Source: Clusia tigrina (taxonomy: Eukaryota; Arthropoda; Insecta; Diptera; Clusiidae). Taken from it: a DNA stretch of 64,000 nt. Both the position numbers and the translations under genes were made by a program. Positions 51,102-62,194 of this stretch are shown here, piece by piece. The notes below the pieces were generated by a model. The model searched no databases. It was not told the DNA's origin and saw only the letters and a list, made by a program, of their open reading frames with translations. Where the stretch lies: NCBI GenBank assembly GCA_920105625.2, contig OV050031.1, forward strand, positions 76,951,995 to 77,015,994. The letters are read 5' to 3'. Position 1 is the first letter of the stretch, and each line of letters begins with the position of its first letter.

Positions 51102-51784
51102 ATCGACAGCGGCAGCGACTGAGACGCCTACAGAGACGCTGACAGAGGTTGCGACGCCGAGTGAGGCAGATAGGGGTGTATATAGGCATAGAGAAGGCAG
51201 CAGACATCCCAATCTACAGCGGCAGCTACTGAGACGCCTACAGAGACGCTGACAGAAGCTGCGACGCTGACTGAGACGCCGACTTAGACAGATAGGGGTA
51301 GATATAGGCATAGAGAAGGCAGCAGAAGCCCCCCCCAATCGACAGCGATTGAGACGCCTACAGCGACGCCGACTGAGACGCCGACTGAGGCAGATAGGCG
51401 TAGATACAGGCATAGAGAAGGCAGCAGACCCCCCAATCGACAGCGGCATCGATTGAAACGCGTACAGAGACGCTGACAGAGGCAGATAGGGGTAGATATA
51501 GGCATAGAGAGGGCAGCAGCCCCCCAATCGACAGCTACTGAGACGCTTACAGCGACGCCGACTGATACAGATAGGCGTAGATGCAGGCATTGAGAAGGCA
51601 GCAGACCCACCAATCGACAGCGGCATCGCCTGAGACGCGTACAGAGACGCTGACAGAGGCTGGGACGCCGACTGAGGCAGATAGGGGTAGATAAAGGCAT
51701 AGAGAAAGCAGCAGATCCCCCCAATCGACAGCGGCATCGACTGAGACGCCCACAGAAATGCTGACAGAGGCTGCGACACAGAAT

Positions 51785-51868
51785 GAGACGTCGACTGAGA
51801 CCCCGACTGAGACGCCGACTGAGACGCCGACTGAGACGCCGATTGAGACGCCTACTGAGACGCCGACT
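51785..51868 (+). repeat. 12-mer expansion, 7 units
   Basis: Units in order begin GAGACGTCGACT and GAGACCCCGACT and include GAGACGCCGATT and GAGACGCCTACT. The expansion lies in a CACAGAAATGCTGAC monomer. Confidence 0.94.
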
Positions 51869-52687
51869 GAGGCAGATAGGGGTAGATATAGGCATAGAGA
51901 GGGCAGCAGACCCCCCAATCGACAGCGGCAGCGACTGAGACGCCTACAGAGACGCTCACAGAGGCTGCGACGCCGACTGAGGCGCCAACTGAATTAGATA
52001 GGGGTAGATATAGGCATAGAGACGGCAGCACACCCCCAATCGACAGCGGCAGCGACTGAGACGCCTACAAAGATGCTGACAGAGGCTGCGACTCCAACTG
52101 AGACGCCGACTGAGGTAGATTGGGGTAGATATAGGCATAGAGAAGGCAGCAGACCCCCCAATCGACAGCGGCAGCGACGGAGACGCCTACAGAGATGCTG
52201 ACAGAGGCTGCGACGCCGACTGAGACGCCGACTGAGGTAGATTGGGGTAGATATAGGCATAGAGCAGGCAGCAGACCCACCCAATCGCCAACGGCAGCGA
52301 CTGAGACGCCTACAGAGACGCTGACAGAGGCTGCGACGCCGACTGAGGCAGATAGGCGTAGATACCGGCATAGAGAAGGCAGCAGACCCCCGAATCGACA
52401 GCGGCAGCAACTGAGACGCCTATAGAGACGCTGACAGAGGCTGCGATGCCGACTGAGACGCCGACTGAGGCAGATAGGGGTAGATATAGGCATAGAGAAA
52501 GCAGCAGACCCACCAATCGACAGCGGCATCGCCTGAGACGCGTACAGAGACGCTGACAGAGGCTGGGACGGCGACTGAGGCAGATAGGGGTAGATAAAGG
52601 CATAGAGAAGGCAGCAGACCCCCCCAATCGACAGCGGCATCGACTGAGACGCCCACAAAAATGCTGACAGAGGCTGCGACACAGAAT

Positions 52688-52771
52688 GAGACGTCAACTG
52701 AGACCCCGACTGAGACGCCGACTGAGACGCCGACTGAGACGCCGATTGAGACGCCTACTGAGACGCCGACT
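52688..52771 (+). repeat. 12-mer expansion, 7 units (903 bp copy)
   Basis: Same order as 51785-51868, except that the first unit is GAGACGTCAACT. The upstream mark reads CACAAAAATGCTGAC. Confidence 0.94.
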
Positions 52772-53889
52772 GAGGCAGATAGGGGTAGATATAGGCATAG
52801 AGAGGGCAGCAGACCCTCCAATCGACAGCGGCAGCGGCTGAGACGCCTACAGAGACGCTCACAGAGGCTGCGACGCCGACTGAGGCGCCAACTGAATTAG
52901 ATAGGGGTAGATATAGGCATAGAGACGGCAGCACACCCCCAATCGACAGCGGCAGCGACTGAGACGCCTACAGAGATGCTGACAGAGGCTGCGACTCCAA
53001 CTGAGACGCCGACTGAGGTAGATTGGGGTAGATATAGGCATAGAGAAGGCAGCAGACCCCCCAATCGACAGCGGCAGCGACGGAGACGCCTACAGAGATG
53101 CTGACAGAGGCTGCGACGCCGACTGAGACGCCGACTGATTCAGATAGGGGTAGATATAGGCATAGAGCAGGCAGCAGACCCACCCAATCGTCAACGGCAG
53201 CGACTGAGACGCCTACAGAGACGCTGACAGAGGCTGCGACGCCGACTGAGACGCCAACTGAGGCAGATGGGGATGGATATAGGCATAGAGAAGGCAGCAG
53301 ACCCCCCCAATCGACAGCGACTGAGACGCCTACAGCGACGACGACTGAGACGCCGACTGAGGCAGATAGGCGTAGATACAGGCATAGAGAGGGCAGCAGA
53401 CCCCCCAATCGACAGCCGCAGCGACTGAGACGCCTACAGATACGCTCACAGAGGCTGCGACGCCGACTGAGGCGACAACTGAATTAGATCGGGGTAGATA
53501 TAGGCATAGAGACGGCAGCACACCCCCCAATCGACAGCGGCAGCGACTGAGACGCCTACAGAGATGCTGACAGAGGCTGCGACTCCGACTGAGACGCCGA
53601 CTGAGGTAGATAGGGGTAGATATAGGCATAGAGAAGGCAGCAGACCCCCCCAATCGACAGCGGCAGCGACGGAGATGCCTACAGAGATGCTGACAGAGGC
53701 TGCGACGCCGACTGAGACGCCGACTGAGGAAGATAGGGGTAGATATAGGCTTAGAGAAGGCAGCAGACCCCCCTATCGACAGCGGCATCGACTGAGACGA
53801 GTACAAAAGCGCTGACAGAGGCTGCGACACCGACTGAGACGCCGACTGAGGCAGATAGGGGTAGATATAGGCTTAGAGAAGGCAGCAGA

Positions 53890-53904
53890 CCCCCCCCCCC
53901 CCCC
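53890..53904 (+). repeat. C-run of 15
   Basis: Followed by ATCGACAGCGGAATCGG. It is the counterpart of the 12 C run at 57747-57758 in the second 3858 bp copy. Confidence 0.94.
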
Positions 53905-55642
53905 ATCGACAGCGGAATCGGCTGAGACGCCTACAGAGATGCTGACAGAGGCTGCGACGCCGACGGAGACGCCGACTGAGGCAGATAGGGGTGGATATAG
54001 GCATAGAGAGGGCAGCAGACCCCCGAATTGACAGCGACTGAGACGCCTACAGAGACGCTGACAGAGGCTGCGACGCCAACTGAGGCATATAGGGGTAGAT
54101 ATAGGCATGGAGCAGGCAGCAGACCCCCAATCGACAGCGGCAACGACTGAAACGCCTACAGAGACGCTGACAGAGGCTGAGACGCCGACCGAGACGCCAA
54201 CTGAGGCAGATAGGGGAAGATATAGGCATAGAGAAGGCAGCAGACCCCCCAATCGACAGCTACTGAGACGCCTACAGCGACGCCGACTGAGGCAGATAGG
54301 CGTAGATGCAGGCATAGAGAAGGCAGCAGACCCACCAATCGACTGCGGCATTGCCTGAGACGCGGACAGAGACGCTGACAGAGGCTGGGACGCCGATTGA
54401 GGCAGATAGGGGTAGATAAAGGCATAGAGAAGGCAGCAGACCCCCAAAAATCGACAGCGGCATCGACTGAGACGCCCACAGAAATGCTGACAGAGGCTGC
54501 GACACAGAATGAGACGACGACTGAGACGCCGACTGAGACGCCGACTGAGGCAGATAGGGGTAGATATAGGTATAGAGAGGGCAGCAGACCCCCAATCGAC
54601 AGCGGCAGCGACTGAGACGCCTACAGAGACGCTCACAGAGGCTGCGACGCCGACTTAGGCGCCAACTGAATTAGATAGGGGCAGATATAGGCATAGAGAC
54701 GGCAGCACACCCCCAATGGACAGCGGCAGCGACTGAGACACCTACAGAGATGCTGACAGAGGCTGCGACTCCAACTGAGACGCCGACTGAGGTAGATAGG
54801 GGTAGATATAGGCATAGAGAAGGCAGCAGACCCCCCAATCGACAGCGGCAGCGACGGAGATGCCTACAGAGATGCTGACAGATGCTGCGACGCCGACTGA
54901 GATGCCGACTGAGGAAGATGGGGGTAGATATAGGCTTAGAGAAGGCAGCAGACCCCCCTATCGACAGCGGCAGCGACTGAGACGCCTACAGAGACGCTGA
55001 CAGAGGTTGCGACGCCGAGTGAGGCAGATAGGGGTGTATATAGGCATAGAGAAGGCAGCAGACATCCCAATCTACAGCGGCAGCTACTGAGACGCCTACA
55101 GAGACGCTGACAGAAGCTGCGACGCTGACTGAGACGCCGACTTAGACAGATAGGGGTAGATATAGGCATAGAGAAGGCAGCAGAAGCCCCCCCCAATCGA
55201 CAGCGATTGAGACGCCTACAGCGACGCCGACTGAGACGCCGACTGAGGCAGATAGGCGTAGATACAGGCATAGAGAAGGCAGCAGACCCCCCAATCGACA
55301 GCGGCATCGATTGAAACGCGTACAGAGACGCTGACAGAGGCAGATAGGGGTAGATATAGGCATAGAGAGGGCAGCAGCCCCCCAATCGACAGCTACTGAG
55401 ACGCTTACAGCGACGCCGACTGATACAGATAGGCGTAGATGCAGGCATTGAGAAGGCAGCAGACCCACCAATCGACAGCGGCATCGCCTGAGACGCGTAC
55501 AGAGACGCTGACAGAGGCTGGGACGCCGACTGAGGCAGATAGGGGTAGATAAAGGCATAGAGAAAGCAGCAGATCCCCCCAATCGACAGCGGCATCGACT
55601 GAGACGCCCACAGAAATGCTGACAGAGGCTGCGACACAGAAT

Positions 55643-55726
55643 GAGACGTCGACTGAGACCCCGACTGAGACGCCGACTGAGACGCCGACTGAGACGCCGA
55701 TTGAGACGCCTACTGAGACGCCGACT
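55643..55726 (+). repeat. 12-mer expansion, 7 units (3858 bp copy)
   Basis: Counterpart of 51785-51868 with identical unit order. Confidence 0.94.
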
Positions 55727-56545
55727 GAGGCAGATAGGGGTAGATATAGGCATAGAGAGGGCAGCAGACCCTCCAATCGACAGCGGCAGCGGCTGAGACG
55801 CCTACAGAGACGCTCACAGAGGCTGCGACGCCGACTGAGGCGCCAACTGAATTAGATAGGGGTAGATATAGGCATAGAGACGGCAGCACACCCCCAATCG
55901 ACAGCGGCAGCGACTGAGACGCCTACAAAGATGCTGACAGAGGCTGCGACTCCAACTGAGACGCCGACTGAGGTAGATTGGGGTAGATATAGGCATAGAG
56001 AAGGCAGCAGACCCCCCAATCGACAGCGGCAGCGACGGAGACGCCTACAGAGATGCTGACAGAGGCTGCGACGCCGACTGAGACGCCGACTGAGGTAGAT
56101 TGGGGTAGATATAGGCATAGAGCAGGCAGCAGACCCACCCAATCGCCAACGGCAGCGACTGAGACGCCTACAGAGACGCTGACAGAGGCTGCGACGCCGA
56201 CTGAGGCAGATAGGCGTAGATACCGGCATAGAGAAGGCAGCAGACCCCCGAATCGACAGCGGCAGCAACTGAGACGCCTATAGAGACGCTGACAGAGGCT
56301 GCGATGCCGACTGAGACGCCGACTGAGGCAGATAGGGGTAGATATAGGCATAGAGAAAGCAGCAGACCCACCAATCGACAGCGGCATCGCCTGAGACGCG
56401 TACAGAGACGCTGACAGAGGCTGGGACGGCGACTGAGGCAGATAGGGGTAGATAAAGGCATAGAGAAGGCAGCAGACCCCCCCAATCGACAGCGGCATCG
56501 ACTGAGACGCCCACAAAAATGCTGACAGAGGCTGCGACACAGAAT

Positions 56546-56629
56546 GAGACGTCAACTGAGACCCCGACTGAGACGCCGACTGAGACGCCGACTGAGACGC
56601 CGATTGAGACGCCTACTGAGACGCCGACT
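56546..56629 (+). repeat. 12-mer expansion, 7 units (3858 bp copy)
   Basis: Counterpart of 52688-52771, sharing the GAGACGTCAACT first unit and the CACAAAAATGCTG mark. Confidence 0.94.
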
Positions 56630-57746
56630 GAGGCAGATAGGGGTAGATATAGGCATAGAGAGGGCAGCAGACCCCCCAATCGACAGCGGCAGCGACTGAG
56701 ACGCCTACAGAGACGCTCACAGAGGCTGCGACGCCGACTGAGGCGCCAACTGAATTAGATAGGGGTAGATATAGGCATAGAGACGGCAGCACACCCCCAA
56801 TCGACAGCGGCAGCGACTGAGACGCCTACAGAGATGCTGACAGAGGCTGCGACTCCGACTGAGACGCCGACTGAGGTAGATTGGGGTAGATATAGGCATA
56901 GAGAAGGCAGCAGACCCCCCAATCGACAGCGGCAGCGACGGAGACGCCTACAGAGATGCTGACAGAGGCTGCGACGCCGACTGAGACGCCGACTGATTCA
57001 GATAGGGGTAGATATAGGCATAGAGCAGGCAGCAGACCCACCCAATCGTCAACGGCAGCGACTGAGACGCCTACAGAGATGCTGACAGAGGCTGCGACGC
57101 CGACTGAGACGCCAACTGAGGCAGATGGGGATGGATATAGGCATAGAGAAGGCAGCAGACCCCCCCAATCGACAGCGACTGAGACGCCTACAGCGACGAC
57201 GACTGAGACGCCGACTGAGGCAGATAGGCGTAGATACAGGCATAGAGAGGGCAGCAGACCCCCCAATCGACAGCCGCAGCGACTGAGACGCCTACAGATA
57301 CGCTCACAGAGGCTGCGACGCCGACTGAGGCGCCAACTGAATTAGATCGGGGTAGATATAGGCATAGAGACGGCAGCACACCCCCAATCGACAGCGGCAG
57401 CGACTGAGACGCCTACAGAGATGCTGACAGAGGCTGCGACTCCGACTGAGACGCCGACTGAGGTAGATAGGGGTAGATATAGGCATAGAGAAGGCAGCAG
57501 ACCCCCCCAATCGACAGCGGCAGCGACGGAGATGCCTACAGAGATGCTGACAGAGGCTGCGACGCCGACTGAGACGCCGACTGAGGAAGATAGGGGTAGA
57601 TATAGGCTTAGAGAAGGCAGCAGACCCCCCTATCGACAGCGGCATCGACTGAGACGAGTACAAAAGCGCTGACAGAGGCTGCGACACCGACTGAGACGCC
57701 GACTGAGGCAGATAGGGGTAGATATAGGCTTAGAGAAGGCAGCAGA

Positions 57747-57758
57747 CCCCCCCCCCCC
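57747..57758 (+). repeat. C-run of 12
   Basis: Counterpart of the 15 C run at 53890-53904. The 3 C difference accounts for the change of unit spacing from 3857 to 3854 bp. Confidence 0.94.
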
Positions 57759-58299
57759 ATCGACAGCGGAATCGGCTGAGACGCCTACAGAGATGCTGAC
57801 AGAGGCTGCGACGCCGACGGAGACGCCGACTGAGGCAGATAGGGGTGGATATAGGCATAGAGAGGGCAGCAGACCCCCGAATTGACAGCGACTGAGACGC
57901 CTACAGAGACGCTGACAGAGGCTGCGACGCCAACTGAGGCATATAGGGGTAGATATAGGCATGGAGCAGGCAGCAGACCCCCAATCGACAGCGGCAACGA
58001 CTGAAACGCCTACAGAGACGCTGACAGAGGCTGAGACGCCGACCGAGACGCCAACTGAGGCAGATAGGGGAAGATATAGGCATAGAGAAGGCAGCAGACC
58101 CCCCAATCGACAGCTACTGAGACGCCTACAGCGACGCCGACTGAGGCAGATAGGCGTAGATGCAGGCATAGAGAAGGCAGCAGACCCACCAATCGACTGC
58201 GGCATTGCCTGAGACGCGGACAGAGACGCTGACAGAGGCTGGGACGCCGATTGAGGCAGATAGGGGTAGATAAAGGCATAGAGAAGGCAGCAGACCCCC

Positions 58300-59323
58300 A
58301 AAAATCGACAGCGGCATCGACTGAGACGCCCACAGAAATGCTGACAGAGGCTGCGACACAGAATGAGACGACGACTGAGACGCCGACTGAGACGCCGACT
58401 GAGGCAGATAGGGGTAGATATAGGTATAGAGAGGGCAGCAGACCCCCAATCGACAGCGGCAGCGACTGAGACGCCTACAGAGACGCTCACAGAGGCTGCG
58501 ACGCCGACTTAGGCGCCAACTGAATTAGATAGGGGCAGATATAGGCATAGAGACGGCAGCACACCCCCAATGGACAGCGGCAGCGACTGAGACACCTACA
58601 GAGATGCTGACAGAGGCTGCGACTCCAACTGAGACGCCGACTGAGGTAGATAGGGGTAGATATAGGCATAGAGAAGGCAGCAGACCCCCCAATCGACAGC
58701 GGCAGCGACGGAGATGCCTACAGAGATGCTGACAGATGCTGCGACGCCGACTGAGATGCCGACTGAGGAAGATGGGGGTAGATATAGGCTTAGAGAAGGC
58801 AGCAGACCCCCAAAAATCGACAGCGGCATCGACTGAGACGCCCACAGAAATGCTGACAGAGGCTGCGACACAGAATGAGACGACGACTGAGACGCCGACT
58901 GAGACGCCGACTGAGGCAGATAGGGGTAGATATAGGTATAGAGAGGGCAGCAGACCCCCAATCGACAGCGGCAGCGACTGAGACGCCTACAGAGACGCTC
59001 ACAGAGGCTGCGACGCCGACTTAGGCGCCAACTGAATTAGATAGGGGCAGATATAGGCATAGAGACGGCAGCACACCCCCAATGGACAGCGGCAGCGACT
59101 GAGACACCTACAGAGATGCTGACAGAGGCTGCGACTCCAACTGAGACGCCGACTGAGGTAGATAGGGGTAGATATAGGCATAGAGAAGGCAGCAGACCCC
59201 CCAATCGACAGCGGCAGCGACGGAGATGCCTACAGAGATGCTGACAGATGCTGCGACGCCGACTGAGATGCCGACTGAGGAAGATGGGGGTAGATATAGG
59301 CTTAGAGAAGGCAGCAGACCCCC
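58300..59323 (+). repeat. 512 bp tandem duplication (58300-58811 and 58812-59323)
   Basis: The rare word CCCCCAAAAATCGACAGCGG occurs at both starts, 512 bp apart. The two copies appear identical where I compared them. The first copy is the end of the second 3858 bp unit, so the 512 bp event came after the 3858 bp event, or copied only its last part. The following monomer at 59324-59434 begins like the start of a third 3858 bp unit, then switches. Confidence 0.95.
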
Positions 59324-60357
59324 CTATCGACAGCGGCAGCGACTGAGACGCCTACAGAGACGCTGACAGAGGTTGCGACGCCGAGTGAGGCAGATAGGGG
59401 TAGATATAGGCATAGAGAAGGCAGCAGACCCCCCAATCGACAGCGGCAGCGACGGAGATGCCTACAGAGATGCTGACAGATGCTGCGACGCTGACTGAGA
59501 TGCCGACTGAGGAAGATGGGGGTAGATATAGGCTTAGAGAAGGCAGCAGACCCCCCTATCGACAGCGGCAGCGACTGAGACGCCTACAGAGACGCTGACA
59601 GAGGCTGCGACGCCGACTGAGACGCCAACTGAGGCAGATGGGGATGGATATAGGCATAGAGAAGGCAGCAGCCCCCCCCAATCGACAGCGACTGAGACGC
59701 CTACAGCGACGACGACTGAGACGCCGACTGAGGCAGATAGGCGTAGATACAGGCATAGAGAAGGCAGCAGACCCACCAATCGACAGCCTCAGCGACTGAG
59801 ACGCTTACAGAGACGCTCACACAGGCTGCGAAGCCGACTGAGGCGCCAACTGAATTAGATAGGGGTAGATATAGGCATAGAGACGGCAGAACACCTCCAA
59901 TCGACAGCGGCAGCGACTGAGACGCCTACAGAGATGCTGACAGAGGCTGCGACGCCGACTGAGACGCCGACTGACGCAGATAGGGGTAGATATAGGCATA
60001 GAGAGGGCAGCAGACCTCCCAATCGACAGCGGCAGCGACTGAGACGCCTGCAGAGACGCTGACAGAGGCTGCGACGCCGACTGAGACGCCGACTAAGACG
60101 GATAGGGGTCGATATAGGCATAGAGAAGGCAGCAGAACCCCCAATCAACAGCGACTGAGACGCCTACAGCGACGCCGATTGAGACGCCGACTGAGGCAGA
60201 TAGGCGTAGATACAGGCATAGAGAAGGCAGCAGACCCCCTCAATCGACAGCGGCATCGACTGAGACGCGTACAGAGACGCTGACAGTGGCTGCGACACCG
60301 ACTGAGACGCCGACTGAGGCAGATAGGGGTAGATATAGGCTTAGAGAAGGCAGCAGA

Positions 60358-60370
60358 CCCCCCCCCCCCC
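60358..60370 (+). repeat. C-run of 13
   Basis: Followed by AATCGATAGCGGCATCGG. The counterpart in the next copy (63119-63127) has 9 C. Confidence 0.94.
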
Positions 60371-60840
60371 AATCGATAGCGGCATCGGCTGAGACGCCTA
60401 CAGAGATGCTGACAGAGGCTGCGACGCCGACTGAGACGCCGACTGAGGCAGATAGGGGTGGATATAGGCATAGAGAGGGCAGCAGACCCCCGAATTGACA
60501 GCGACTGAGACGCCTATAGAGACGCTGACAGAGGCTGCGACCCCAACTGAGGCATATAGGGGTGGATATAGGCATAGAGAAGGCAGCAGACCCCCGAATT
60601 GACAGCGACTGAGACGCCTATAGAGACGCTGACAGAGGCTGCGACGCCAACTGAGGCATATAGGGGTAGATATAGGCATGGAGCAGGCAGCAGACCCCCA
60701 ATCGACAGCGGCAACGACTGAAATGCCTACAGAGACGCTGACAGAGGCTGAGACGCCGACCGAGACGCCAACTGAGGCAGATAGGGGAAGATATAGGCAT
60801 ACAGAAGGCAGCAGACCCCCCCAATCGACAGCGGCAAAGA

Positions 60841-61480
60841 CTGAAACGCCTAGAGAGACGCTAACAGAGGCTGCGATGCCGACTGAGAAGCCGACTGAGG
60901 CAGATAGGGGTAGATATAGGCATAGAGAAAGCAGCAGACCCCCCAATCGGCAGCGACTGAGACGCCGCCTGAGGCAGATAGGCATAGATACAGGCATAGA
61001 GGAGGCAGCTGACCCCCCAATCGACAGCGGCAGCGACTGAGACGCCTACAGAGACGCTGACAGAGGCTGCGACACCGACTGAGACGTAGAATGAGGCAGA
61101 TAGGGGTAGATATAGGCTTAGAGAAGGCAGCAGACCCCCCCCAATCGACAGCGGCATCGGCTGAAACGCCTAGAGAGACGCTAACAGAGGCTGCGATGCC
61201 GACTGAGAAGCCGACTGAGGCAGATAGGGGTAGATATAGGCATAGAGAAAGCAGCAGACCCCCCAATCGACAGCGACTGAGACGCCGCCTGAGGCAGATA
61301 GGCATAGATACAGGCATAGAGGAGGCAGCTGACCCCCCAATCGACAGCGGCAGCGACTGAGACGCCTACAGAGACGCTGACAGAGGCTGCGACACCGACT
61401 GAGACGTAGAATGAGGCAGATAGGGGTAGATATGTGCTTAGAGAAGGCAGCAGAACCCCCCCAATCGACAGCGGCATCGG
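60841..61480 (+). repeat. 320 bp tandem duplication (60841-61160 and 61161-61480)
   Basis: The word CTGAAACGCCTAGAGAGACG starts both copies exactly 320 bp apart. Both contain the rare GAGACGTAGAATGAGG and CATAGAGGAGGCAGCTGACC words. Few differences are visible, one being AATCGGCAG against AATCGACAG. Confidence 0.94.
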
Positions 61481-62194
61481 CTGAGACGCCTACAGAGATG
61501 CTGACAGAGGCTGCGACTCCGACTGAGGCGCCGACTGAGGTAGATTGGGGTAGATATAGGCATAGAGAAGGCAGCAGACCCCCCAATCGACAGCGGCAGC
61601 GACGGAGACACCTACAGAGATGCTGACAGAGGCTGAGACGCCGACTGAGACGCCGACTGATTCAGATAGGGGTAGTTATAGGCATAGAGCAGGCAGCAGA
61701 CCCACCCAATCGACAATGGCAGCGACTGAGACCCCTACAGAGACGCTGACAGAGGCTGCGACGCCGACTGAGACGCCGACTGAGGCAGATAGGCGTAGAT
61801 ACAGGCATAGAGAAGGCAGCAGACCCACCAATCGACAGCGGCATCGCCTGAGACGCGTACAGAGACGCTGAAAGATGCTGCGACGCATACTGAGACGCCG
61901 ACTGAGGCAGATAGGGGTAGATATAGGCATAGAGAGGGCAGCAGACCCCCCAATCGACAGCCGCAGCGACTGCGACGCCTACAGAGACGCTCACAGAGGC
62001 TGCGACGCCGACTGAGGCGCCAACTGAATTAGATAGGGGTAGATATAGCCATAGAGACGGCAGCACACCCCCAATCGACAGCGGCAGCGACTGAGACGCC
62101 TACAGAGATGCTGACAGAGGCTGCGACTCCAACTGAGACGCCGACTGAGGTAGATGGGGGTAGATATAGGCATAGAGAAGGCAGCAGACCCCCC

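Larger units (their letters stand above)
51612..53250 (+). repeat. 903 bp tandem duplication nested in the 3858 bp unit
   Basis: The monomer series starting with CACCAATCGACAGCGGCATC at 51612 recurs at 52515 (903 bp). The 12-mer expansion, the GAATTAGATAGG monomer and the GGTAGATTGGGG monomer all repeat at this spacing. After about 53150 the second copy changes to an ATTCAGATAGG monomer. The same structure is found 3858 bp later at about 55470-57110. Confidence 0.93.
51102..54959 (+). repeat. 3858 bp higher-order unit, copy A
   Basis: This is the largest clean tandem duplication in the window. Spacing to copy B is 3858 bp over the first 2.2 kb, 3857 bp to about 53.88 kb, then 3854 bp, the last 3 bp being a C-run difference (15 C at 53890-53904 against 12 C at 57747-57758). 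It contains a 903 bp internal tandem duplication and two 7-unit 12-mer expansions. Confidence 0.95.
54960..58811 (+). repeat. Copy B of the 3858 bp unit
   Basis: Follows copy A directly and differs by a small number of substitutions and the C-run length. Its last 512 bp are duplicated again at 58812-59323. Confidence 0.95.
59435..62194 (+). repeat. 2760 bp higher-order unit, copy A
   Basis: Matches 62195-63780 at 2760 bp spacing, falling to about 2653 bp after an extra roughly 104 bp monomer in this copy (the GAATTGACAGCGACTG monomer at 60492 repeated at 60596). It also contains a 320 bp tandem duplication and a 13 C run at 60358-60370. Confidence 0.92.

Noticed and set aside
51102..58811. 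Reading the 3858 bp duplication as certain biology
   Set aside because: Near-identical tandem copies are also the usual product of misassembly in satellites. The duplication is reported as seen in the sequence, but its reality needs spanning reads.
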